A DNA stretch of 64,000 bases from Pseudomonas fluorescens (GCF_001307155.1 NZ_CP012830.1:1178001-1242000), one strand, 5' to 3'. Numbered from the stretch's first letter, positions 1 to 8,271 are shown. Translations and numbers: made by a program. The notes: generated by a model from the sequence alone, not told the origin.

Positions 1-1
1 C

Positions 2-97
2 GGATCATCCCTACATCCGTCACCGAATCTCCCGGCATCATTTCCTGAGTCCACTCGCCACAGTCGCCCGTTTCCACGGAACGGGACACGGGCGTGA
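2..97 (+). other. Possible 3' end of an upstream gene
   Basis: One forward frame is open from the window edge to a TGA at 95-97 and overlaps the GTG start at 94 in a GTGA arrangement, as translationally coupled genes do. The 31 codons are rich in Pro, Ser and Arg and carry no recognisable motif. Another frame is also open from the edge to a TGA at 46-48, so which one is the true upstream gene cannot be decided here. Confidence 0.2.
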
Positions 98-1443
98 CCA
101 AACTCATCCCCAAAAGCCAACTCGCCGGCCGGCGCGGCCAGCGCGGCCAGGTGCTCGACAGCAGCCAGGCGGCCTACGACCTGCGCCAGGCCCTGAGTTC
201 TCCAGACAATCTGCAAGGCTTCGACGACCTGCTGAGCTCCGTCGGCGCCCATCGCTCCAACTACATGCAGACCGCCCATCAGAAAAAACTCATCGACGCC
301 GTCAGCAGCGGCGACTGGGTGATGGTGGCACCACGCGTCGCCCCCGATAACGGCGGCGCCTCGTGGAATGCGTACAAGCCTAAATCCGAACCGCCACCGG
401 CGCAGCATCTGGTCGAAGAACACGCCTTCACTCTGCCCCAACCGGTCGAATCAGGGTTTCACGTCATCCAGCGGCCGATGAGTCTCGAAACACTGGAACG
501 CTCACTGTACGAAAACCCGCCCAGCGATGCCTTGCGCAAAGTGTTCCGCTCGCTCAACCGGCATCTCGGCGAACAGGTGAAGCCCGGGCAGATGGTGATC
601 TTCAGCGATCCTCGGCATTACATGTGTCGCCGGGAGGAGGCGCAATTGATGATCGCTGCAAATAAGGTCAACGAAGCGCTCAAGGATCTTAGCGATGAAG
701 AAGCTTCGTTCATGGTTGAGCATCATGAGGTGATTGAGCCGTTTCTTGAGGTGTCGGCGGGGTCGTTGGGTGTGGCTTCTTTCATGATCGGGCAACATCT
801 GGAAACGCTGAAAATCACACTGAAACACTTCGAGGAGCTGCATCAACAGCACTACCGCCAATACGGTCACCTGCACTCACCAGAGTTCTTTGCCCAACGC
901 AAACGCCTGATGGCAAAGCTGGATGCCAGTCTGGGACCTTTGGTGCGCAAGGGCATCGGAATTCCAGATCATCCCAAGCTCAAACGTGCGCTGGGGCTGT
1001 CGTCTCGTAGAACGATTCACCATTGGAATAAGGCAGGAGCGCCGGCGCAGTTGCCGGGTTATGCCACGAACATTGAAGGAGTAGCACGGGCCGCGAGGTT
1101 CATGCAGGCAGGAGGATATGTCGGCATCGGCTTAGCGACAGGGGCCTCAGCTATGCGAATCAATGAAGTCTGTCGCACCGGAACCAACGAAGAGTGCCGG
1201 AAGGTGAAACTCATAGAAGGAGGAAAGTTGGCCGGCAACGTTGGAGGCTCAGCCATCGCGGGTGCTTATGCCGCACCTGTCACAATGGAGTATTGTGCGG
1301 GTTTGGCGCTGAAAACTCGCGGAATTGGAGGCGTAATATGCGTCTTGGTTTTAAGTGGCGCGACAGCATCTGTTGGAGGAAATCTAGGCTCGAAAGCCCT
1401 GGAATCCGCCGGTGAAATCATTTACGAAGCTACAACGCCATGA
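94..1443 (+). CDS. Putative membrane-active toxin/effector with Gly-rich C-terminus
   Basis: A 449-aa protein I do not recognise by name. The N-terminal two thirds are hydrophilic and lack a signal peptide; residues about 200-290 are helical and charged. The last third (about 340-435) is a chain of Gly/Ala-rich hydrophobic stretches such as GGYVGIGLATGASAM, GNVGGSAIAGAYAA and GIGGVICVLVLSGATASVGG, a glycine-zipper pattern seen in pore-forming toxins, plus two Cys near 360 and 368. Translation starts at GTG 94; an in-frame stop at 46-48 limits any extension. The stop overlaps the start of a small membrane protein (ATGA), the usual layout of a toxin and its immunity gene. Composition drops from very GC-rich at the 5' end to more AT-rich at the 3' end. 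A type VI secretion effector that inserts in membranes is my inference; no secretion genes are visible in the window. Confidence 0.5.
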   Translation: MTKLIPKSQLAGRRGQRGQVLDSSQAAYDLRQALSSPDNLQGFDDLLSSVGAHRSNYMQTAHQKKLIDAVSSGDWVMVAPRVAPDNGGASWNAYKPKSEPPPAQHLVEEHAFTLPQPVESGFHVIQRPMSLETLERSLYENPPSDALRKVFRSLNRHLGEQVKPGQMVIFSDPRHYMCRREEAQLMIAANKVNEALKDLSDEEASFMVEHHEVIEPFLEVSAGSLGVASFMIGQHLETLKITLKHFEELHQQHYRQYGHLHSPEFFAQRKRLMAKLDASLGPLVRKGIGIPDHPKLKRALGLSSRRTIHHWNKAGAPAQLPGYATNIEGVARAARFMQAGGYVGIGLATGASAMRINEVCRTGTNEECRKVKLIEGGKLAGNVGGSAIAGAYAAPVTMEYCAGLALKTRGIGGVICVLVLSGATASVGGNLGSKALESAGEIIYEATTP

Positions 1444-1817
1444 ATGAAACGAAGTTGCTTTACGCGGCTGTTGCTGTTGTCTTGTTCACGCTGATTTTTA
1501 TCAACTTGGCCGTCATGGCGTACGTGAGCCTTTTCAAACTCGACGAAATTGAGTCTCACCTCACGCACTGTTATCTCGTTCAAAGCAACCGCCGGGATAT
1601 GGGCAATGGCTTATACGGCCGCAGGTACAGACTCAGCCAAATCACTGCAATACTTCGCGGGCGCGCTTCTGTGTTGCTAATAAACAACCCGCAGGCGCTT
1701 GAAGACATCAGGCGCTTTCCCCCGCATCTACGACGCTGGGTCATTATTCCGTTTCGAATGGCGGCTTTTTCTTTCGGCGGTGTACTTGTTCTAGGGGTAT
1801 TGAGCGAATGCCTATAG
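1440..1817 (+). CDS. Small two-helix membrane protein, candidate immunity protein
   Basis: A 125-aa inner-membrane protein. One hydrophobic helix spans about residues 7-31 and a second about 102-123; the loop between them is basic (RRDMGNGLYGRRYRLS). It overlaps the preceding gene by ATGA, so the two are very probably co-translated. Integral-membrane immunity proteins are known for effectors that permeabilise the inner membrane, which matches the glycine-zipper C-terminus of the neighbour; this role is inferred from context only. The first 60 bases are about 42% G+C by hand count, far below the 80% counted near the start of the upstream gene, consistent with acquisition. It ends at TAG 1815-1817. 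Confidence 0.5.
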   Translation: MNETKLLYAAVAVVLFTLIFINLAVMAYVSLFKLDEIESHLTHCYLVQSNRRDMGNGLYGRRYRLSQITAILRGRASVLLINNPQALEDIRRFPPHLRRWVIIPFRMAAFSFGGVLVLGVLSECL

Positions 1818-1925
1818 AAGCCGAATCGTCGTATGGGTCCCGCACCGGTCACTCCGGATGTCGAAGCCGGCACCAGCCAGGTCAACATGACCGCCGATGG
1901 CTCGATTGAAGTGTTGATGCCTTGA
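1818..1925 (+). pseudogene. Orphan 3' gene fragment (C-terminal tail)
   Basis: Directly after the TAG of the membrane protein, the same frame stays open for 35 codons to TGA 1923-1925. It reads like a genuine C-terminal tail (…PDVEAGTSQVNMTADGSIEV…) with Pseudomonas-like codon use and is followed at once by a terminator hairpin. It has no start or ribosome site of its own. The pattern resembles the last strand of DUF541/SIMPL periplasmic proteins, but that match is from memory and weak. Best reading: the surviving 3' end of a gene whose body was replaced by the effector/immunity pair. Confidence 0.35.
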
Positions 1926-1933
1926 AGTTGAGG

Positions 1934-1964
1934 TGGGTCAGCCAGCCTTCCGCTGACTGACCCA
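1934..1964. terminator. Bidirectional terminator hairpin
   Basis: An inverted repeat with arms TGGGTCAG and CTGACCCA and an inner CAGC/GCTG stem lies between two convergent reading units. No long T run follows on either side, so it may work mainly as an mRNA 3' stabiliser. Confidence 0.45.
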
Positions 1965-1971
1965 CTGCGCC

Positions 1972-2358
1972 CTACTTGACCTGGTACTCCGCTGGCTCCG
2001 GCACATCGAAATCATCCAGTGCCCTGTCCACCAGCAACTGCACCCCATCCACCAGCCGACAAATCGCCAACGCCACATGGCGCCGCGAACCTTCGATCTC
2101 GAACGCCAGGTCGGCGGCCATGACCTTCACCGACGCCAGGTCTTCCGAGGCATTGGCCAACAGGCTTTCAGTGCCCACATCAGGGGCGACACTGAATAAC
2201 CGGTCGGAACGCAAATCGCTGAAGCGCAGTTTGGCGAGCGTCGGTTTCAGGTAGTGATCCAGCGCCCGGTGGGCAGCATCGTGGAGCTTTTTGGAATCAA
2301 GGGATTCGTACGGGGAAACGTCGTCGGGTGCGGGGGGATCGGGGATTAACTTGTCCAT
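1972..2358 (-). CDS. DUF6124 family protein
   Basis: A 128-aa soluble protein whose N-terminus MDKLIPDPP is the signature of the Pseudomonas-restricted DUF6124 family; function unknown. The body is helical and acidic with no signal peptide or membrane segment. I chose ATG 2358 over an upstream in-frame extension to 2490 because GGAG lies seven bases upstream of it and the family starts at this MDKL. The transcript leader has a long-range inverted repeat (2422-2483). It faces the effector module and is convergent with it. Confidence 0.75.
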   Translation of the reverse strand: MDKLIPDPPAPDDVSPYESLDSKKLHDAAHRALDHYLKPTLAKLRFSDLRSDRLFSVAPDVGTESLLANASEDLASVKVMAADLAFEIEGSRRHVALAICRLVDGVQLLVDRALDDFDVPEPAEYQVK

Positions 2359-2421
2359 GTGAATACTCCACTCATTTTGGGAGCCATCTCTTGCCGATCT
2401 CACTCGGCGAAGGGGTGGCAG

Positions 2422-2483
2422 CTGTGTGCGGTGTGAGATTACCGGGAGTAGAACCGGCCAGACCGAAGCCTGCCCGCACACAG
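2422..2483 (-). promoter_or_regulatory. Structured leader upstream of the DUF6124 gene
   Basis: Ten-base arms CTGTGTGCGG (2422-2431) and CCGCACACAG (2474-2483) enclose about 42 bases containing two CCGG blocks. The element sits 64 bases or more before the DUF6124 start, in its transcribed direction. I recall similar text before related small Pseudomonas genes (DUF3077/DUF6124), so it may be a conserved RNA leader. The rest of 2484-2705 shows no gene I can support. Confidence 0.35.
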
Positions 2484-2705
2484 TCGCCATAAAGCATTGC
2501 GAACAGCGGATAAGCTGGCGGCAATTATGGTGGTACTGGCACTCGATTCATACTCTTTGCCGGGATCTCACTCCCGTTCGCTGAGTTTTCAGCGACAGCC
2601 AAAGGTTAGGCGCAGCCCCAAACCCAACGCAACCGCCACAACTCGTCGGAACATTCGTCCTCATGCCCTCGGCTGACAGCGCTTTTTGTAGGAGCGAACT
2701 CTGTT

Positions 2706-2726
2706 GTTACCGTAAATGTCGGTAAC
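2706..2726. promoter_or_regulatory. Palindromic operator-like site upstream of dppA cluster
   Basis: GTTACCG (2706-2712) and CGGTAAC (2720-2726) form perfect 7-base arms with a 7-base spacer, 139 bases before the first dppA start. The geometry suits a dimeric regulator. In P. aeruginosa the related cluster is repressed by PsdR, encoded in the cluster; no psdR gene is present here, so the regulator is unknown. Confidence 0.35.
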
Positions 2727-2864
2727 GAATGGGTGGCGGCTCCGTTTGACAGAGGCCTGTGTATGCCCAAACAGAGGGGTCCCCCTAACAAACTGATATT
2801 TCCGCGCTCCCCGTCAACAACGCTACTCTCCAGAAAAAGCCGCCGCCAAACCCTCGGGGACTCC

Positions 2865-4466
2865 ATGGATAGAACCACCGTCAAACCGCTTCTGCTTGCC
2901 CTCACCCTCGCCACCATCGCCCCATTCGCCCAGGCCGCGACGACCCTGGTCTACTGCTCCGAAGCCAGTCCTGCCGGGTTCGACCCGAGCCAGTACACCA
3001 GCGGCACGGATTTCGATGCCTCGGCCGAAACAGTCTTCAACCGTCTCACCCAGTTCAAACGCGGTGGCACCGAAGTCGAGCCGGGGTTGGCAACGAGTTG
3101 GGAGGTCTCCAAAGACGGCCTGACCTACACTTTCCACCTGCGTGACGGGGTGAAGTTTCATACCACCGACTACTTCACGCCGAGCCGCGATTTCAATGCG
3201 AACGATGTGCTGTTCACCTTCCAGCGCTTGCTCGACCCTGAAAACCCGTTTCGCAAGGCCTACCCCACCGAGTCGCCGTACTTCACCGACATGGACCTGA
3301 ACACCACGATCAAAAGTGTCGATAAGCTCGATGAGCATACGGTGCGCTTCAGCCTGAACAACATCGACGCCGCGTTTGTGCAGAACCTGGCGATGAGCTT
3401 CGCCTCGATCCAGTCCGCCGAGTACGCCGACAAGTTGCTCAAAGAAGGCAAAGCCGCCGACCTCAACCAGAAGCCGGTCGGCACCGGGCCCTTTGTGTTC
3501 AAGCGTTATCAGAAGGACTCGCAGATCCGCTACAGCGCCAACCGCGCCTACTGGAAACCCGAGGATGTGAAACTCGACAACCTGATTTTCTCGATCACCC
3601 CGGATGCCGCCGTGCGCCTGCAAAAGCTCAAGACCGGCGAGTGCCAGGTCAGCGGTTATCCGCGACCGGCCGACATCGAGGTGATGGAGCAGGACCCGAA
3701 TCTGCGGGTGCTCAAGCAAGCCGGTTTCAACCTTGGCTTCTTGGCCTACAACGTATCCCACCCGCCACTGGACCAGCTCAAGGTTCGCCAGGCGCTGGAC
3801 ATGGCCATCGATAAGCCGGCGATCATCAAGGCCGTCTATCAAAGCGCCGGGCAACTGGCGCAGAACGCCCTGCCGCCAGCGCAATGGTCGTATGACCCGA
3901 CCATCAAGGACGCACCCTACGACCCGACCAAGGCAAAGGCGCTACTAAAAGAAGCAGGGGTTGCCCCCGGTACCACCATCAATTTGTGGGCAATGACCGT
4001 GCAGCGGGCGTCCAACCCGAACGCGCGAATGTCGGCACAGATGATCCAGCAGGACTGGGCCAAGGTCGGCATCACGGCCAACATTGTCAGCTATGAATGG
4101 GGCGAGTACATCAAGCGCGCCAAGAACGGCGAGCACGACGCGATGATCTACGGCTGGACCGGCGACAACGGTGACCCGGACAACTGGCTCGGCGTGCTCT
4201 ACAGCTGCGCCGCCGTAAAAGGTAGCAACTACGCCAAGTGGTGCGACCCGGCGTACGACAAGCTGGTTCAGCAGGCCAAGGTCTCCACTGACCGTGACGA
4301 GCGGGTCAAGCTCTATCAACAGGCACAAAAAATCCTTAAGCAACAAGTGCCTATCACACCGATCGCCAACTCGACGGTTTTTCAACCTCTGCGCAAGGAA
4401 GTTTCCGACTTCAAGATCAGCCCGTTCGGCCTCACACCCTTTTATGGCGTGGGTATAAATAAGTAA
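2865..4466 (+). CDS. dppA: Periplasmic peptide-binding protein (DppA paralogue 1)
   Basis: A 533-aa solute-binding protein of the DppA/OppA family (SBP_bac_5) that delivers short peptides to the DppBCDF transporter. The signal peptide is about residues 1-24 (…TIAPFAQA|ATT). The mature start carries the family hallmark VYCSEASPAGFDPSQY, and WEVSKDGLTYTFHLRDGVKF marks the lobe I entry. Cys pairs near the N-terminus and near CAAVKGSNYAKWCD are those that form disulfides in DppA. ATG 2865 is preferred to an upstream in-frame start at 2733 because it gives a proper signal peptide and has GGGGA just upstream. It is the first of three tandem paralogues, as in the P. aeruginosa dpp locus where several DppA proteins with different peptide preferences share one permease. 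Confidence 0.9.
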   Translation: MDRTTVKPLLLALTLATIAPFAQAATTLVYCSEASPAGFDPSQYTSGTDFDASAETVFNRLTQFKRGGTEVEPGLATSWEVSKDGLTYTFHLRDGVKFHTTDYFTPSRDFNANDVLFTFQRLLDPENPFRKAYPTESPYFTDMDLNTTIKSVDKLDEHTVRFSLNNIDAAFVQNLAMSFASIQSAEYADKLLKEGKAADLNQKPVGTGPFVFKRYQKDSQIRYSANRAYWKPEDVKLDNLIFSITPDAAVRLQKLKTGECQVSGYPRPADIEVMEQDPNLRVLKQAGFNLGFLAYNVSHPPLDQLKVRQALDMAIDKPAIIKAVYQSAGQLAQNALPPAQWSYDPTIKDAPYDPTKAKALLKEAGVAPGTTINLWAMTVQRASNPNARMSAQMIQQDWAKVGITANIVSYEWGEYIKRAKNGEHDAMIYGWTGDNGDPDNWLGVLYSCAAVKGSNYAKWCDPAYDKLVQQAKVSTDRDERVKLYQQAQKILKQQVPITPIANSTVFQPLRKEVSDFKISPFGLTPFYGVGINK

Positions 4467-4482
4467 CACCACGCTCCGGCCG

Positions 4483-4508
4483 GGTGCGCCAGGCGCCCTG
4501 GCCGCACC
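4483..4508 (+). repeat. Intergenic hairpin after dppA paralogue 1
   Basis: GGTGCGCCAGG pairs with CCTGGCCGCACC, leaving a single bulge and a 3-base loop. No T run follows, so it looks like a transcript-stabilising or partial stop hairpin. The remaining 4509-4724 shows no reading frame of its own and presumably holds a promoter or leader for the next gene. Confidence 0.4.
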
Positions 4509-4724
4509 TCAATGGTGCGTCGTTTGCACCGAGAAATACGACCGCAAACGGTCAAATGCGTCAACTTTTATACATATGCGACATTTAGGTACGTTCGTGC
4601 CACTGTTTAAGGCTTGTAGCTCCCCGGCATCTTGCATTGGGTATGGGCCCTGCATAAGTATCGGCAGGTCGACTCACGAGGTCGTCCTCTAATTCCAAAA
4701 ATGACAACAAATCATGAGGCCACC

Positions 4725-6350
4725 ATGCTTAAACACGCGGTCATTCCGTTTTTAGTCGGCGCAAGCTTATTAGCTAGCGCACCTTTCGCCCAAGCGGCGA
4801 CTAACCTGGTGTTTTGCTCCGAAGGGAGCCCGGCCGGTTTTGATCCTGGTCAGTACACCACCGGAACCGACTTCGACGCCTCAGCAGAAACCATGTTCAA
4901 CCGTTTGAGCCAGTTCGAACGTGGCGGCACCGCCGTTGTTCCTGGCCTGGCCACCAGCTGGGACATTTCCCCCGATGGCCTGACTTACACCTTCCATCTG
5001 CGCGATGGGGTGAAGTTCCACACCACGCCGTATTTCACGCCGACCCGTAACTTCAACGCCGACGACGTGCTGTTCACCTTCAATCGTATGATTAACAAGG
5101 ATGACCCGTTCCGTAAGGCGTACCCGACCGAATTCCCGTACTTCACCGACATGGGGATGGACACCAACATCACCAAGATCGATAAAGTCGACGATCACAC
5201 CGTCAAGTTCACCCTCAAGGAAGTTGATGCCGCGTTCATCCAGAACATGGCCATGAGCTTCGCTTCGATCCAGTCCGCCGAGTACGCTGCCCAGCTGCTC
5301 AAGGAAGGCAAAGCCGCCGACATCAACCAGAAGCCGGTCGGCACTGGTCCGTTCGTGTTCAAGAGCTACCAGAAAGACTCCAACATCCGCTACACCGGGA
5401 ACAAGGACTACTGGAAGCCTGACGACGTCAAGATCGACAACCTGATCTTCGCCATCACCACCGACCCGTCGGTACGTATTCAGAAGCTGAAAAAGAACGA
5501 GTGCCAGATCACCCTGTTCCCACGCCCGGCTGACCTGAAGGCGCTGAAAGAAGACAAGACCCTGAAGGTGCCTGACCAGGCTGGTTTCAACCTGGGTTAC
5601 ATCGCCTACAACGTGATGGACAAGATCAAGGGCAGCGATCAGCCGAACCCGATGGCTCAACTGAAAGTGCGTCAGGCACTGGACATGGCCGTCAACAAAC
5701 AGCAGATCATCGACTCGGTTTACCAGGGTGCGGGTCAACTGGCGGTCAACGCCATGCCGCCAACCCAGTGGTCCTACGACACCACCATCAAGGATGCGCC
5801 ATACAACCCTGAGAAAGCCAAACAGCTGCTCAAGGAAGCCGGCATCAAGGAAGGCACCGAGATCAACCTGTGGGCGATGCCGGTGCAACGTCCTTACAAC
5901 CCGAACGCCAAGCTGATGGCTGAAATGCTGCAGTCCGACTGGGCCAAGATCGGTATCAAGGCCAAGATCGTGACCTATGAGTGGGGCGAGTACATCAAGC
6001 GCTCCAAAGGCGGCGAAAACGGCGCGATGCTGATTGGCTGGAGCGGCGACAACGGTGACCCGGACAACTGGCTGAACGTGCTGTTCGGCTGCGATTCGCT
6101 GCAGGGCAACAACTTCTCCAAATGGTGTGACAAGAAGTTTGACGGCATCGTGAAAGAAGCCAAGCGCACCACCGATCAGGCCAAGCGCACCGAACTGTAC
6201 AAACAGGCGCAACACGTCCTCAAAGACGCCGTTCCAATGACACCTATCGCTCACTCGACGGTGTTCCAACCCATGCGCGACAACGTGCAGGACTTCAAGA
6301 TCAGCCCGTTTGGCTTGAACTCCTTCTACGGAGTCAGCGTCAGCAAATAA
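4725..6350 (+). CDS. dppA: Periplasmic peptide-binding protein (DppA paralogue 2)
   Basis: A 541-aa SBP_bac_5 protein, close to its two neighbours. The signal peptide is about residues 1-25 (…SAPFAQA|ATN), followed by VFCSEGSPAGFDPGQY. It contains an extra loop of about eight residues (DKIKGSDQPNPMAQ) before LKVRQALDMAVNK that paralogues 1, 3 and 4 lack; this could alter ligand fit. ATG 4725 has TGAGG five bases upstream; the longer in-frame ORF from 4632 lacks a signal peptide and is rejected. It should bind di/tripeptides for DppBCDF, but its specificity cannot be read from sequence. Confidence 0.9.
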   Translation: MLKHAVIPFLVGASLLASAPFAQAATNLVFCSEGSPAGFDPGQYTTGTDFDASAETMFNRLSQFERGGTAVVPGLATSWDISPDGLTYTFHLRDGVKFHTTPYFTPTRNFNADDVLFTFNRMINKDDPFRKAYPTEFPYFTDMGMDTNITKIDKVDDHTVKFTLKEVDAAFIQNMAMSFASIQSAEYAAQLLKEGKAADINQKPVGTGPFVFKSYQKDSNIRYTGNKDYWKPDDVKIDNLIFAITTDPSVRIQKLKKNECQITLFPRPADLKALKEDKTLKVPDQAGFNLGYIAYNVMDKIKGSDQPNPMAQLKVRQALDMAVNKQQIIDSVYQGAGQLAVNAMPPTQWSYDTTIKDAPYNPEKAKQLLKEAGIKEGTEINLWAMPVQRPYNPNAKLMAEMLQSDWAKIGIKAKIVTYEWGEYIKRSKGGENGAMLIGWSGDNGDPDNWLNVLFGCDSLQGNNFSKWCDKKFDGIVKEAKRTTDQAKRTELYKQAQHVLKDAVPMTPIAHSTVFQPMRDNVQDFKISPFGLNSFYGVSVSK

Positions 6351-6356
6351 GGTTTT

Positions 6357-6387
6357 GCAACGGTGACGTCCCTGACGTCGCCGTTGC
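6357..6387 (+). terminator. Terminator-like hairpin after dppA paralogue 2
   Basis: Fourteen-base arms (GCAACGGTGACGTC / GACGTCGCCGTTGC, one G·U pair) with a 3-base loop begin seven bases after the stop codon. Only a short CTTAT follows, so termination is probably partial. The gap 6388-6652 contains no gene I can support. Confidence 0.5.
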
Positions 6388-6652
6388 CTTATCTGCCAAG
6401 ACAGCTGGAATTCGCCTACTTCCCAAACCACTGCGGACCACTGCAGCGGGCTTAGGACGTGTCGCCTTTTCCTACCTGTTTTTCAGGCCTTACGCATTTA
6501 CCGCCTGACCTTCGACTCATACCGTCGGGGTACGGCCGTTTTTTCGCTACGGCTGGCAACTGCTGACCCCATGGCTTTGGATCAGTGATGTCTGCACGTC
6601 CCAGGACGGGACGACGACTCACTGTTTAACACCTAAAAAGAGAGGGAGCGTT

Positions 6653-8254
6653 ATGCGCCATACCTTGGTTTTATCCGCATTACTGGGCACCGGTCTGTTG
6701 GCCGCCACGTCAATCAGCCAGGCCGCCAATAACAGCCTGGTGTTTTGCTCTGAAGGCAGCCCGGCGGGCTTCGACACCGCGCAGTACACCACTGCGACCG
6801 ACAATGACGCCGCCGAACCGTTGTACAACCGGCTGGCCGAGTTCGAAAAAGGCTCCACCAATGTTGTACCGGGCCTGGCCACACGTTGGGATATTTCCGA
6901 GGATGGTCTCAAGTACACGTTCCACCTGCGCGAAGGGGTGAAATTTCACACCACCCAGTACTTCACACCGAGCCGCGACTTCAACGCCGACGATGTGTTG
7001 TTCACCTTTAATCGCATGCTCGATACCGAGCATCCATTCCGCAAGGCTTACCCGACCGAGTTTCCGTACTTCAACGGGATGAGTCTGAACAAGAACATCG
7101 CCAAGGTCGAGAAGACCGGGCCGTTGACCGTGGTCATGACCCTGAACTCGGTAGACGCCGCGTTCATTCAGAACATCGCCATGAGTTTCGCCGCGATTCT
7201 TTCCGCCGAATACGCCGACCAGTTGCTCGCGTCCGGCAAGCCGAGCGACATCAACCAGAAGCCGGTCGGCACCGGGCCGTTCGTGTTCAAGAGCTACCAG
7301 AAAGACTCCAACATACGTTACACCGGCAACAAGCAGTACTGGGACCCGAGCCGGGTCAAGCTCGACCAGCTGATTTTCGCCATCAACACCGATGCGTCGG
7401 TGCGCGTGCAGAAGCTCAGGAAAAACGAGTGCCAGATCACCCTGCACCCACGTCCGGCCGATGTCGACGCGCTGAAAAACGACCCCAAGCTGCAACTGAT
7501 CGAGAAGCCCGGTTTCAACCTTGGCTACATCGCCTACAACGTGCAGCACAAACCCTTCGACCAGCTCGAAGTACGCCAGGCATTGGACATGGCGGTGAAC
7601 AAGCAGGGGATTCTCAAGGCGGTGTACCAGGGCGCCGGCCAACTGGCGGTCAACGCCATGCCACCGACCCAGTGGTCCTACGACGAAACCATCAAAGACG
7701 CCGCCTACAACCCGGAAAAAGCCAAGGAATTGCTCAAGGCTGCCGGGGTCAAGGAAGGCACCGAGATCACACTCTGGGCCATGCCGGTACAGCGTCCGTA
7801 CAACCCGAACGCCAAGCTGATGGCTGAGATGCTGCAGTCGGACTGGGCGAAAATCGGCCTGAAAGTAAAGATCGTCAGCTACGAATGGGGCGAGTACATC
7901 AAGCGCACCAAGAATGGCGAACACGACATCAGCCTGATCGGCTGGACCGGCGACAACGGGGACCCGGACAACTGGCTGGGCACCCTGTACAGCTGCGACG
8001 CGATTGGCGGCAACAACTACTCCATGTGGTGTGACCCGCAATACGACAAGCTGATCAAGCAAGCCAAGATTGTCACCGACCGTGAGCAACGCACGGTGCT
8101 CTACAAACAGGCTCAGCAATTGCTCAAGCAGCAAGTGCCGATCACGCCTGTCGCCCACTCGACGGTCAACCAGCCGTTGAGCGCCAAAGTCGAAGGATTC
8201 AAGGTCAGCCCCTTCGGCCGTAACGTCTTCTCGGGTGTCAGCATCGACCAATAA
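6653..8254 (+). CDS. dppA: Periplasmic peptide-binding protein (DppA paralogue 3)
   Basis: A 533-aa SBP_bac_5 protein. The signal peptide is about residues 1-25 (…ATSISQA|ANN), then VFCSEGSPAGFDTAQY. It departs from paralogues 1 and 2 just after this (TDNDAAEPLYNRL instead of TDFDASAETxFNRL), with one residue fewer. Start ATG 6653 has GAGGGAG at ideal distance. It shares long near-identical DNA blocks with paralogue 2 (see findings). Downstream are the OprD-family porin and the fourth binding protein, so the encoded protein should take peptides crossing the outer membrane and pass them to DppBC. Confidence 0.9.
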   Translation: MRHTLVLSALLGTGLLAATSISQAANNSLVFCSEGSPAGFDTAQYTTATDNDAAEPLYNRLAEFEKGSTNVVPGLATRWDISEDGLKYTFHLREGVKFHTTQYFTPSRDFNADDVLFTFNRMLDTEHPFRKAYPTEFPYFNGMSLNKNIAKVEKTGPLTVVMTLNSVDAAFIQNIAMSFAAILSAEYADQLLASGKPSDINQKPVGTGPFVFKSYQKDSNIRYTGNKQYWDPSRVKLDQLIFAINTDASVRVQKLRKNECQITLHPRPADVDALKNDPKLQLIEKPGFNLGYIAYNVQHKPFDQLEVRQALDMAVNKQGILKAVYQGAGQLAVNAMPPTQWSYDETIKDAAYNPEKAKELLKAAGVKEGTEITLWAMPVQRPYNPNAKLMAEMLQSDWAKIGLKVKIVSYEWGEYIKRTKNGEHDISLIGWTGDNGDPDNWLGTLYSCDAIGGNNYSMWCDPQYDKLIKQAKIVTDREQRTVLYKQAQQLLKQQVPITPVAHSTVNQPLSAKVEGFKVSPFGRNVFSGVSIDQ

Positions 8255-8271
8255 CTGATTAGCCAAAAACC

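Noticed and set aside
2865..8254. Assembly duplication or pseudogenes among the tandem dppA copies
   Set aside because: All three are full-length with distinct signal peptides and differences throughout, and the arrangement is known for Pseudomonas dpp loci.
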